Shown here one piece after another: positions 28,272 through 36,309 of a stretch of DNA of 64,000 bases (positions within the stretch are counted from its first letter, which is position 1; the number at the start of each line of letters is the position of its first letter). Source of the stretch: Fervidobacterium pennivorans (lineage in GTDB: Bacteria > Thermotogota > Thermotogae > Thermotogales > Fervidobacteriaceae); contig NZ_CP011393.1 in NCBI RefSeq assembly GCF_001644665.1, positions 434,001-498,000 on the forward strand, written 5' to 3'. The notes under the pieces are model-generated. The model was not told the origin of the DNA. It did not search any database and saw only the letters and a list, made by a program, of their open reading frames with translations. The translations under genes and the position numbers were made by a program.

Positions 28272-29273
28272 CTATCTATCCTCTGAATGCAAAAATTTCC
28301 TCATAGCAAAACTTGCAATCGTTAGTCCCGAAAAAATGAAGATAGTGTTTATCGTATAGAAGCTGAAATCATCGAGCACAGGTATATTGTAGACCTTTTG
28401 AAATAACAAATGTACGTACCTTGGTGTTGTAAGATAAGAAACGGAACGAAGGACCTTCGGTAAGAAATCTATGGGGAAGTAGACACCAGAGAAAAAGATG
28501 AAAATCGTGTAAATTATTTGTGCAACGCTCTGTGCTGCGTTTTTGAATAGAAGGCCTATAATCGTACCAAGCGCAAGGTTCACTGAGACGGAACTTATCA
28601 CAACTAGCAAATACTCAGGTAATTGTGAGAGACTCACGATGAGATTCGCACCAAATATAAATTTTGAAAGTAAAAGTACAGCAAAAGACGAAATGATTCC
28701 AGTTATCATATTAGCACTGGCGCAACCTAAGAGCAGTCTTAAAGAAGATATTGGAGTCACGGAAAGTCTTTTGAAAAGTCCGTATCTTACGTATTCGGAG
28801 TAAATGCTAACTCCTGCATTCATTCCAACAGAAAGTAAAGAAATAGCGATAACTCCTATCATTATGTACTCAAGAGCTGTCAGCTCTTTACCAACCTTCA
28901 CATCGTTCAAAACAACTTTCACAGGGGCGCTTGAACCCCTGCTTGTATACCGTAGTTTAAAAACCTGGAGTTCATAATCAATTTGCAGAAGATTGGACTT
29001 TGCGAAAACCTGGATTTTTCCATCATTGCCAATGATAATTGCATCGTATGGGCTACTTTTTATCTCTTCATTGGTTGGAATATCTGAAAGCTTAGTCCAG
29101 CTCTCAAAATCAATATTTACATCCCTATCTGAATAAAAAGCAACAGACGCACCAGTCTGTTGCTTTCCAAATACTGCTCCAAACAAAATTAAAAAGACAA
29201 TAGGGAGAAGAATGTTCATGAAAAACAAGAACCTGTTCCTAATGTTAACAAGAAAAAAAGAGTAAAATAGCAT
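28272..29273 (-). CDS. ABC-2 type exporter permease (first)
   Basis: A 333-residue membrane protein with an N-terminal helix (LFFMNILLPIVFLILFGAVFG), an extracytoplasmic domain, then a helix-rich C-terminal half (IMIGVIAISLLSVGMNAGVS onward; YTIFIFFSGVYFPIDFLP is the typical ABC-2 region). It pairs with the ATPase and permease that follow. It starts 33 bases after the Omp-alpha gene, and an intrinsic terminator-like hairpin lies about 107-139 bases into its coding sequence. Confidence 0.87.
   Translation of the reverse strand: MLFYSFFLVNIRNRFLFFMNILLPIVFLILFGAVFGKQQTGASVAFYSDRDVNIDFESWTKLSDIPTNEEIKSSPYDAIIIGNDGKIQVFAKSNLLQIDYELQVFKLRYTSRGSSAPVKVVLNDVKVGKELTALEYIMIGVIAISLLSVGMNAGVSIYSEYVRYGLFKRLSVTPISSLRLLLGCASANMITGIISSFAVLLLSKFIFGANLIVSLSQLPEYLLVVISSVSVNLALGTIIGLLFKNAAQSVAQIIYTIFIFFSGVYFPIDFLPKVLRSVSYLTTPRYVHLLFQKVYNIPVLDDFSFYTINTIFIFSGLTIASFAMRKFLHSEDR
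29135..29166 (-). terminator. Intrinsic terminator-like hairpin inside coding sequence
   Basis: On the - strand a perfect 12-bp stem (AAAGCAACAGAC with GTCTGTTGCTTT), 6-base loop, with a run of five T at its 3' edge. It lies inside the 5' part of the ABC permease gene, about 140 bases after the Omp-alpha stop codon. Confidence 0.7.
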
Positions 29274-29306
29274 GTTTCACTCTCCTGATTGTAGTCTACT
29301 GTCTCC

Positions 29307-32300
29307 TTACTTCCCTATTACTAAGTAAGTAACGATACCAATTATTGCTAAGCCTAAAATAACTAACCAGCTTTTTAGATTTTCATTCTCTGACTTTAGC
29401 TCTCTCAGTTGTTTCTGCAAATCGTTCACTGTTTCCGAAACTTGTGATAACTGTTCGCGGTCTGCTTTACTTTCTGAAAGTTTCTTCAATTGTTCATTTG
29501 TGAAGATTATGTTTTGCTCATTTTTTTGATCGTATATCTTTAAGGTTTCAACTTCCTCTTTCAGTTTAACTAAGTCGCTTGAATTTTTTTGAGCTGTTTG
29601 TTTAACTTCCAAAAGTTCATCGTGGATTGTCCTTTGAGCTAAATCTATTTTCTCAATCTTTTCGGTTAACATTGCTTCAACTTTGCTGATTCTTTCAATT
29701 ATATCGTTTTGAAGTTTATCGAGGTTTTCATAGACTTTTGTTGTCATGTCGTTGAACTTCGCGTCCACCGTATCATTGGTGGCCATGTTCCCAATTAAAA
29801 TTTCAAATCTGGAAATTCTCTCATCGATGTTTACAAGCTCATTTTGTATGTTGGCAACAATTTCATGTTCTTCGTCTAAGCGTTTTGTCAAAACTTTTAT
29901 GTTGTTTGTTACCTCCTCGTTGGTTTTTGTTGTAAAGAGTTCTAGATTACTGTACTTATTAAGCACGTCATTTATCCTCTTCTCATGCTCGTTCAGGATG
30001 TTTTTCAAATTTGAAAGTTCGTCTTTTGAAGTGTTTTGAGCAATATTTAATTCATCTATTGATTTTGCAAATTCCTTTGTTCTACTGTCAAGTTCGTTGA
30101 AATTTTTTTCCAAAAGGTCCAATTTAGGTTCGAAATGCGACAACTTTTCACCAAGTGCAGAGACTATGACAACCATTTTGTCAAAGTCTTCCTTTGAAAG
30201 AGCCTGTTGATGAAATTCAAGCTTCTGAATTTTTCCTTCTAGATCTGAAATTATCATTCTCATGCTTGCGATTGCTTTGTCAGTTTCCTCTGCTTTCTGT
30301 GTGAGTGCGTCAAATTTTGCTTCCAGAGCTGATACTTTATCGTCACGTACCTCAACAGTCTTAGTAAGCATTGTGGTTTGCGTTTTGAGATCATCAATTG
30401 ATTTGGTTATCGAATCAACTCTGTTTTTTAAATCACTGAGCTCAGCATTTATGGTGCTATAGCTTGCTTCAGGCAGCCTTGTAGTTTGATACGCTGCAGT
30501 ATCAGTGCCTTTGTTCGCATTTTCCTTTGGAGCTTCTACATTTTGCAACCTATTTTGAATTTCTTTTACTTTGTCTTGGAGATCCAAAACCATGGATAAT
30601 ACTTTTTGAACATTTTGGTTAACGGAATTAAGCTGAGCGGTTGTTGCTCTTTTTTGAACGTCGTCTTCTACCTTTTTGACTTTATCCTTCAAAGAGTTTA
30701 CCTCCGATAAAAGGGCTTGATAACTTGATTCCTGAGCAAGCCTTGAAGATATATTTGCTAACTTCAAAGATAGGTCGTCAGTTATTTTTGAAAGTTCGAC
30801 ATATTTGTCAGAGATAGTTTGCAATTTTTCTTCGATTTCATCAATTCTTTTGTTTTTCCTTTGAATATCTTCAGCTAAGGCTTGGACCTTAGAGTTATCA
30901 ACAGGAATCAATCGGAGCTCCGTAATCAACTCTTTGATCGACTCTATCTGCAACCTAAGTTCCTCAATTTCATCTTTTTTCGCATAATTTTCATTTGTTA
31001 GGTATTTATCCTCCAATAGTTTTACCTTTTCTACTAAAGAATTTATGGTAACCTCGATACTTGATAATCGTTTCAAACTTTCTTCAAAGGCTTTAATTTC
31101 AGCACTTTCAAGGATCTTTGCTTTGAGTTCTTCGATTATTGTTTCGCTATATTTTAGTTGGGAAGCAAGCTGTACATTGGCTTCTTCTTGTTTTCCTGAA
31201 GTCTTGTCTGAAAGTTTTTGGATTTCCTTTGAGAATTCATCGAGTCTTTCCCTTATCTCTTGGTTTTCGCCAAGAAAATTTTCAAGAGTTTTAGAGACCC
31301 TATCTACAGACTGTTTAATAAGATTGACTTGGTTCTGAATATCTTCGTCATTCTTTGAAAGTTTAGCTATAGTTTCCTGTATCATATTGATTTCCGCAAG
31401 TACTGTTGATATATCTTGTTCATCCAAGGATTGAGACTGTTGAGGAATCGTTTTTTCTTTTAAAGTTCTGAGCTCTGATATCGAATTCTGGATTTCAATA
31501 ACTTTGTTATTTAACTTCTCAACGTCGGTTTTTAAAAGTTCAAGCAACAACAATCTCTCTTTCAACTCTTTAATTTCTGTTTCAACTGTGCTGATATCTT
31601 CTGAGGTAGGTTTCTGGACTTGAAGACTACTTTCAAGTTCTTTCAGTCTGGAATTCAAGGTCATCTCGAGTTCTTTCAATGTGTTATTTATCTTTGATAT
31701 CGAATCTGAGAGGGCTTTAGAAGATTTTTCAAGGGTTTCCAAACGGGAACTTAAATTTGAGTATTTGTTGTTTAGTTCTTCTAAGGATATCCTCAAGGAG
31801 TCTTGAGCTGCACTTAATTTGTCTACCTTCTGATCTACAGCATTAAGAGAATTGTTTGTTTTATTAAGAGCTGAAATGTAACCTTTAAGATCTTCGGATA
31901 CTTTCTTCAGATCCTGTGAGAGCTTGTTTAAAGATGTTCTAAGTTCTTCTGTATCACTTTTGAAATTTGATTTCAGGTCGCTTTGCTCATTTTTGAGTGT
32001 TTCAACAGACTGCTTAATATCTGAAATTTGACTCTGTTGAGGCATGTCGAGGAGTCTTGCTTGAATGTTTGAAATTTTGTTATCGATATCTCTTAGACTT
32101 GAATCAAATAAAGAATACAACCTATACAATAACATGGCAACCTGGAACCTTGTTACAGTTTCATTCCCTCTAAACGTTCCATCTGGAAAACCTGATACGA
32201 TTCCTAGGTTTGTAAGTTTCTCAACAGCTTCGTAAGCCCAGTGTGATTGTGGAACATCCTTGTATTCTCCATACAAAAGCACAGAAACAAAAAGAACAAA

Positions 32301-32336
32301 GGTAACAACTACCCTTCCCCAAATACTCTTGCTCAT
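29307..32336 (-). CDS. Omp-alpha type toga spacer protein (SLH domain, coiled coil, C-terminal anchor)
   Basis: A 1009-residue structural protein. A signal peptide (VVVTFVLFVSVLLYG) is followed by a single SLH domain (DVPQSHWAYEAVEKL to TRFQVAMLLYRLYS, about residues 27-85), which binds the cell wall. About 900 residues of almost unbroken heptad coiled coil follow, and a C-terminal hydrophobic helix (WLVILGLAIIGIVTYLVIGK) anchors it in the outer sheath. This is the layout of Thermotoga Omp-alpha, a rod that spans the periplasm and holds the toga. The ATG is seven bases after AGGGGGG. An IS6-like element has inserted just upstream of that ribosome site. Confidence 0.92.
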   Translation of the reverse strand: MSKSIWGRVVVTFVLFVSVLLYGEYKDVPQSHWAYEAVEKLTNLGIVSGFPDGTFRGNETVTRFQVAMLLYRLYSLFDSSLRDIDNKISNIQARLLDMPQQSQISDIKQSVETLKNEQSDLKSNFKSDTEELRTSLNKLSQDLKKVSEDLKGYISALNKTNNSLNAVDQKVDKLSAAQDSLRISLEELNNKYSNLSSRLETLEKSSKALSDSISKINNTLKELEMTLNSRLKELESSLQVQKPTSEDISTVETEIKELKERLLLLELLKTDVEKLNNKVIEIQNSISELRTLKEKTIPQQSQSLDEQDISTVLAEINMIQETIAKLSKNDEDIQNQVNLIKQSVDRVSKTLENFLGENQEIRERLDEFSKEIQKLSDKTSGKQEEANVQLASQLKYSETIIEELKAKILESAEIKAFEESLKRLSSIEVTINSLVEKVKLLEDKYLTNENYAKKDEIEELRLQIESIKELITELRLIPVDNSKVQALAEDIQRKNKRIDEIEEKLQTISDKYVELSKITDDLSLKLANISSRLAQESSYQALLSEVNSLKDKVKKVEDDVQKRATTAQLNSVNQNVQKVLSMVLDLQDKVKEIQNRLQNVEAPKENANKGTDTAAYQTTRLPEASYSTINAELSDLKNRVDSITKSIDDLKTQTTMLTKTVEVRDDKVSALEAKFDALTQKAEETDKAIASMRMIISDLEGKIQKLEFHQQALSKEDFDKMVVIVSALGEKLSHFEPKLDLLEKNFNELDSRTKEFAKSIDELNIAQNTSKDELSNLKNILNEHEKRINDVLNKYSNLELFTTKTNEEVTNNIKVLTKRLDEEHEIVANIQNELVNIDERISRFEILIGNMATNDTVDAKFNDMTTKVYENLDKLQNDIIERISKVEAMLTEKIEKIDLAQRTIHDELLEVKQTAQKNSSDLVKLKEEVETLKIYDQKNEQNIIFTNEQLKKLSESKADREQLSQVSETVNDLQKQLRELKSENENLKSWLVILGLAIIGIVTYLVIGK

Positions 32337-32352
32337 ATATATGCCCCCCTTG

Positions 32353-32360
32353 TTAGAAAT
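32353..32360. repeat. Target-site duplication, left copy
   Basis: TTAGAAAT, directly next to the left terminal repeat of the IS6-like element; identical to 33420-33427. Confidence 0.9.
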
Positions 32361-33419
32361 GATAATGTTAACTAAAAGTATTGAAACTTTCCAAAAACCG
32401 CATTATCCTTATAAAGAGGGGACACCCCCCAACCAACTCTCGACAAAGCAGGTTCCCCGATATGAACAACTCAATGCTCTCTTGTCCCAAATGCGGTTCC
32501 ACCAGCTTGTACAAAAATGGTCATGACAAATACGGTAACCAACAATTCCTTTGCAAACTCTGCCATCATTCTTTCAAACTCTCCCATTCTCACAAACGCA
32601 AAAACTTCCCTTTCCCTTATCCCAAATGCACTTCTTGTGGTAAATCTATGCAAATTTACAAAGTCCATCGCTCTTTCGTTGTCTTCCGTTGTAGAGCTTG
32701 TCGTACCAAAGATAGAGTACCTTTTAACCTCCCCGAACCAGTCACCCTTATTCCTGAGAAATTTAAATATTTCCGCTTCCCTATCTTTTTCGTCTTAAAG
32801 GCTTTTGTTTTGTATATGAAACACAATATGTCTTATCGCTCTCTTGCTCATTCTCTTAATATCAAAGTATCTCATGTCACCATATACAAATGGGTTATTA
32901 AATTGTGTACTTTATTCTCTGTACTTTTTCCAACATTTACCATCGAAAATGTTTTCTCAGTTCATGCTGATGAAACTGTTCTTGTGTTCAAAGAACAAAA
33001 GTACTATGTTTGGCTATTAGTTGATCACGAAACTAACTTAATTCTTTGTTGGCATGTCTCAAAGTATCGTGATATGGGACAAGTCAAAGTATTACTCGAG
33101 AAGTTCTTTGGTGATTCAAAACCTAAAAACATTGAACTTATTACTGATGGACTTGGTGCATATGAAAGTGCAGTAAAGCTGTTGTTCAGAAATATCAATC
33201 ACGTAGTGGTACCGCTCGGTAAAAACAATCAATGTGAATCTAAGTTTTCATTGTTGAAAGACTTTTTCCGACTCAAGCGAGGGCTGAAGAATACGAAGAA
33301 CTTAGCGAAATATATTCAAGGATTTTGTGTAGTGAAGAATCTTTGGAAAACGCACAATGGCAATATCAATCGCATTCTTTCACAATTACACTCTTTCATC
33401 ACTACAAGTTAACACTATC
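32361..33419 (+). mobile_element. IS6-like insertion sequence, 1059 bp
   Basis: Bounded by imperfect 19-bp terminal inverted repeats: GATAATGTTAACTAAAAGT at the left and, inverted, GATAGTGTTAACTTGTAGT at the right (15 of 19 match). An 8-bp direct repeat, TTAGAAAT, flanks it; 8-bp duplications are typical for the IS6 family. It holds one transposase gene reading away from Omp-alpha. Ends and duplication are intact, so the insertion looks recent. Confidence 0.93.
32462..33412 (+). CDS. IS6-like DDE transposase with two N-terminal zinc ribbons
   Basis: A 316-residue transposase. The catalytic triad is Asp 170 (VHADETVLV), Asp 229 (LITDGLGAY) and Glu 259 (NNQCESKFS), with the spacing of the IS6/IS240 DDE domain. 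The N-terminus carries two Cys pairs of zinc-ribbon type: C8/C11 with C31/C34, and C56/C59 with C77/C80. A helix-turn-helix follows (SYRSLAHSLNIKVSHVTIY). I use the ATG at 32462; an in-frame TTG at 32381 would add 27 residues that lack family likeness. The gene appears intact. Confidence 0.92.
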   Translation: MNNSMLSCPKCGSTSLYKNGHDKYGNQQFLCKLCHHSFKLSHSHKRKNFPFPYPKCTSCGKSMQIYKVHRSFVVFRCRACRTKDRVPFNLPEPVTLIPEKFKYFRFPIFFVLKAFVLYMKHNMSYRSLAHSLNIKVSHVTIYKWVIKLCTLFSVLFPTFTIENVFSVHADETVLVFKEQKYYVWLLVDHETNLILCWHVSKYRDMGQVKVLLEKFFGDSKPKNIELITDGLGAYESAVKLLFRNINHVVVPLGKNNQCESKFSLLKDFFRLKRGLKNTKNLAKYIQGFCVVKNLWKTHNGNINRILSQLHSFITTS

Positions 33420-33427
33420 TTAGAAAT
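33420..33427. repeat. Target-site duplication, right copy
   Basis: TTAGAAAT, directly after the right terminal repeat of the IS6-like element; identical to 32353-32360. Confidence 0.9.
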
Positions 33428-33447
33428 TCTGATAATGATTCTATTCT

Positions 33448-33478
33448 ATTATAACAAATATATTATCAATTTTGACAA
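33448..33478 (-). promoter_or_regulatory. Probable original Omp-alpha promoter, displaced by the IS
   Basis: On the - strand TTGTCA, 19-base spacer, TGTTATAAT (extended -10). Without the IS this would lie about 50-60 bases upstream of the Omp-alpha start. It is now over 1.1 kb away, with the IS between. Confidence 0.5.
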
Positions 33479-33551
33479 GAAAAACTCTCGATGTGTTTAA
33501 GTTGTATTAAATGCTTTTGGAATAATGGCACGCATTTTGTAAAACAAAAAC

Positions 33552-35153
33552 TCAGTTGTTCGAAAAATGCTCTTGTAAAAACTCCATAGTTTGAACATCC
33601 AGTGTAGAAAAATCTTCTGCCTTTATTCTGTGTGCGTTTTTGGAACCAATACCAGGTATTGATGTTAATTCTTCGAAAGTCAATTCAGATAGAGAAACTC
33701 TTCTAACACCTGTTAATGACCTGTGTCCATGTCCTACCACAACAATATCGGAAGGCTTATCGAAATCAGCGGGGACACCTATCAAAATAGGGTATGTACC
33801 AAGCGGTCTACCAAACGTGACTTTGCCTTCCTTAAATTCTGGAATGACATTTTCTATAACACACCCGATAGGGAATACCCGTTTAAGCATAGGGGTGTCC
33901 ACGTTATTTCTAGTAAGATATTTGTAGTGTTCGAAAAGCTGTTTGTTTACTTTCAATGTTTTCCTTTTGGAGAGGTGATATATTGGGGTACCTGGGAAAA
34001 TTATTAACTGGCGCAGGTTTATCCTTCTTAGTAACAGTCCATTTTCCAGATACTCCAACAATTTTTGATAGTTTATTTCATAAGTTTTCTTTGTCTCACC
34101 AAATAAACCAAATATCAGATTTATTCCTGGAAGTAGTTTTGGAATGCCGTTCTTATCTCTAATTCCTCCGATTTCATTGACCACTCTTACGGCGGTATCG
34201 ATGTCTTCAACTTCACCGTCTATGTTGTTCTTTTTTCTAACAACAGGGTCAAAACTCTCCACACCAAATGATAAGATGTCTCCTGCTGTGTTGTATTTAA
34301 CAATGGTTTCAACGATCCTCGCTGAATGAGGAAGATTACGGGAGATATAGGCGGGGTTTGCGTTGTCTGTATGTAATACTCTAATCTCTGGACACGAATT
34401 TCTTATACCACTGTAGAGTTCTTCAAGAGCTAAAGGGTTTATTGAACCTGCATTCCAATCACTACCAAAAGCAATTATATTCGCACTTCTCCCAAGTCTA
34501 AATGCACGAACACCGTGTTTGTATAATTCAGATATTTCATCAACAATATCTTGAACAGGTCGAGAGAAAAATCTTTTATGCAATAAAGGTTCCGTACAAA
34601 ACGTACAATACGTTCTGCGTTCACAACCTAGTGAGACTTCTACTTCAGCGATGATATTAGGAAACCTCGGATGCAGGACTACAATTGCAGCTCCTGTCTG
34701 AGATGCTACTCTTATCGCTTTTGTATAATCTTCTGAAAGAGTTTCAGAAATCCACTTTCCGATGTCATCAACAAATTCTTCGGCTTCGATATCTGATGTT
34801 TCTCTGGCAATTTTCCCTCCGGATGATGCAAACGCCCTTGCAATAGCTCCCATCAATATTCTGTAAGAGGAATTTGAGTTGGTAAATACCCTATTGACTT
34901 CTTCAGGTGTTATGGGTGTTCCACCAACGTACTTTCCTGGTACCGTAGTACCACCAATTATTACAAGGTAATCATAACGAGAAAATGCGTGCCAAAGGTC
35001 CTTGGCACGCACATCGTCTATCGTATAATAGTCTACCTCATATCCCTTCAACATAAACACGCCTGCGACGTATCTAACATAGGTGCTGATATAAGGTGGA
35101 ACGCCCAAAACCGCGGGTTCGTCAACGTAACCATCAATAATTGCGCAACGCAT
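33552..35153 (-). CDS. Radical SAM protein with CX5CX2C cluster motif and C-terminal HhH
   Basis: A 533-residue protein. Residues 1-170 form a Rossmann-like region that may be a B12-binding-type domain (YLVIIGGTTVPGKYVGG). The cluster motif is Cys 177, 183 and 186 (CERRTYCTFC), a CX5CX2C spacing instead of CX3CX2C. Downstream elements FGVESFDPVVRKKN and LPGINLIFGLFGET fit a radical SAM barrel. The C-terminus has a helix-hairpin-helix (SIPGIGSKNAHRI, about 500), suggesting contact with nucleic acid. It overlaps the preceding gene by 20 bases. The reaction is unknown; RNA or nucleic-acid modification is a guess from the HhH. Confidence 0.8.
   Translation of the reverse strand: MRCAIIDGYVDEPAVLGVPPYISTYVRYVAGVFMLKGYEVDYYTIDDVRAKDLWHAFSRYDYLVIIGGTTVPGKYVGGTPITPEEVNRVFTNSNSSYRILMGAIARAFASSGGKIARETSDIEAEEFVDDIGKWISETLSEDYTKAIRVASQTGAAIVVLHPRFPNIIAEVEVSLGCERRTYCTFCTEPLLHKRFFSRPVQDIVDEISELYKHGVRAFRLGRSANIIAFGSDWNAGSINPLALEELYSGIRNSCPEIRVLHTDNANPAYISRNLPHSARIVETIVKYNTAGDILSFGVESFDPVVRKKNNIDGEVEDIDTAVRVVNEIGGIRDKNGIPKLLPGINLIFGLFGETKKTYEINYQKLLEYLENGLLLRRINLRQLIIFPGTPIYHLSKRKTLKVNKQLFEHYKYLTRNNVDTPMLKRVFPIGCVIENVIPEFKEGKVTFGRPLGTYPILIGVPADFDKPSDIVVVGHGHRSLTGVRRVSLSELTFEELTSIPGIGSKNAHRIKAEDFSTLDVQTMEFLQEHFSNN
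34982..35010 (-). terminator. Terminator-like hairpin inside coding sequence (weaker)
   Basis: On the - strand a 9-bp stem (GCGTGCCAA with TTGGCACGC), 6-base loop, then ATTTTCT. Lies about 145 bases into the radical SAM gene. The T run is only four and starts after an A. Confidence 0.45.
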
Positions 35154-35877
35154 TCTTAATCTCCTTTGCAGTGTTTTCAGATGCTTTAATCAGCTTTACG
35201 TAGTAGTTTCCAACCTTGAATTCTCCAGCCAGTTTGTTGATTTCTAACTCGAGAACTTTTCCTTCTTTGTCATAACCTGAGATTTTTATAAAGTCCTTCC
35301 CTTCTGACGTGGTTGCCCAAAGGAAAAACTTTGAAAGAGAATATAGCTCTTCAGGGAGCACGAAATTGTCAACAAGTTTGTATTTACCAATCAAGTTCTT
35401 TATATCAAACTGCTTTGGAAACTTGTTTATGTACATAGTCGTTGTTACATCTGCAACTTTTCGTACAACACGCATTATTTCGCCAGACACTACGAAGATT
35501 TCCAAGGAAAAATATTCTTCAACAAATTTGTACACACCATCTTTTGATATATCCAATTTTTTTGCTTTCACATACTCGTAAGCTATATCTGACAAATCCT
35601 TGATTTGAAAAGTTCGCACAAGCACATTTGAGTCCCCTATGTAGTACTTATCTTTCAGTTTTACCCAAACAAAACGTTCAGGACTTGAAACAATCACAAG
35701 CTTATAATCTCCACTCTCGTAAACTTCCTCAGCACGCATGAAGGTGCTAGATTTACTAGTCTCATATACCATACGAACATAATATCCATCGGAGTAAGCA
35801 ACCGTGGAAAAAGAAAATACAAAACAAACAATAAAAGCAAAAAGCAAATAACTCCACTTTAGTCTATTTTCAGGCAC
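35134..35877 (-). CDS. Exported RseB/LolA-like protein of the sigma-factor operon
   Basis: A 247-residue protein with a signal peptide (YLLFAFIVCFVFSFSTVAYS). The mature part alternates strands (YYVRMVYETSKS, YKLVIVSSPERFVWVKLKDK, TTMYINKFPKQFDI), the pattern of the LolA/RseB fold that binds lipids or lipoproteins. Together with the sigma factor and the membrane protein just upstream, it resembles the rpoE-rseA-rseB order of E. coli, where RseB protects the anti-sigma factor in the periplasm. The fold assignment is by appearance only. It starts 37 bases after the candidate anti-sigma gene. Confidence 0.6.
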   Translation of the reverse strand: MPENRLKWSYLLFAFIVCFVFSFSTVAYSDGYYVRMVYETSKSSTFMRAEEVYESGDYKLVIVSSPERFVWVKLKDKYYIGDSNVLVRTFQIKDLSDIAYEYVKAKKLDISKDGVYKFVEEYFSLEIFVVSGEIMRVVRKVADVTTTMYINKFPKQFDIKNLIGKYKLVDNFVLPEELYSLSKFFLWATTSEGKDFIKISGYDKEGKVLELEINKLAGEFKVGNYYVKLIKASENTAKEIKNALRNY

Positions 35878-35913
35878 GTCAACCTCACCTTACTTTCAGA
35901 AAGGATTTGAGTA

Positions 35914-36309
35914 TCACCAATCTCCGTCGCTTGCTATCGCTGTATACCTCAGAGTTTTAAAAAGCAGGGCTTTCATGTTGTTCTCATCCATGTTCTGACC
36001 GTTTGTTAACGTTTTCGAATTCGAAGAGAGGGGCTTTTGATTTTCAATTGTTTGTAGTATTGCCGAGAAGTTTTCACTGATTCTAAAAGATTGTGCACTT
36101 TCGAATTTTGTGAACAGTATTAGAAATGCGATAGTAACTACGATTCCTATTTTAAAAAACATTCTTTTCAGCTTGCTTCTCTTTATCTTTCGAATAATCT
36201 TTTCTTCCATCAATGGACCAGGTTTGTAAGAATACTCCTTAGCGATAAATTTTGTAACAAAACTGGACCCGCCTATGTTTGTAAAGTTTTCATGGTTCTT
36301 CCTGCTCAT
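35914..36309 (-). CDS. Candidate membrane anti-sigma factor
   Basis: A 131-residue single-pass protein: an N-terminal cytoplasmic part of about 50 residues, a membrane helix (MFFKIGIVVTIAFLILFTKF) and an outside part. No HxxxCxxC zinc motif of the ZAS type is present. Its place, overlapping the end of an ECF sigma gene by 20 bases, and its layout argue that it sequesters that sigma factor. The ATG at 36309 is preceded by GGGGAGG nine bases upstream, inside the sigma gene. Confidence 0.6.
   Translation of the reverse strand: MSRKNHENFTNIGGSSFVTKFIAKEYSYKPGPLMEEKIIRKIKRSKLKRMFFKIGIVVTIAFLILFTKFESAQSFRISENFSAILQTIENQKPLSSNSKTLTNGQNMDENNMKALLFKTLRYTAIASDGDW

Noticed and set aside
29221-29245. 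GGAAC/GTTCT hairpin near the start of the first ABC permease.
   Set aside because: The stem is too short and contains a G-T pair; the stronger hairpin at 29135-29166 explains the site better.
29307-32336. Internal repeats of the Omp-alpha coiled coil considered as a DNA repeat array or CRISPR-like pattern.
   Set aside because: Similarity is at the level of heptads, with no conserved DNA unit or spacing.
33526-34995. The 13-mer TGGCACGCATTTT on + at 33526-33538 and on - at 34983-34995, first taken as a repeat around the radical SAM gene.
   Set aside because: A single short match in opposite orientation with no further extension; likely chance.
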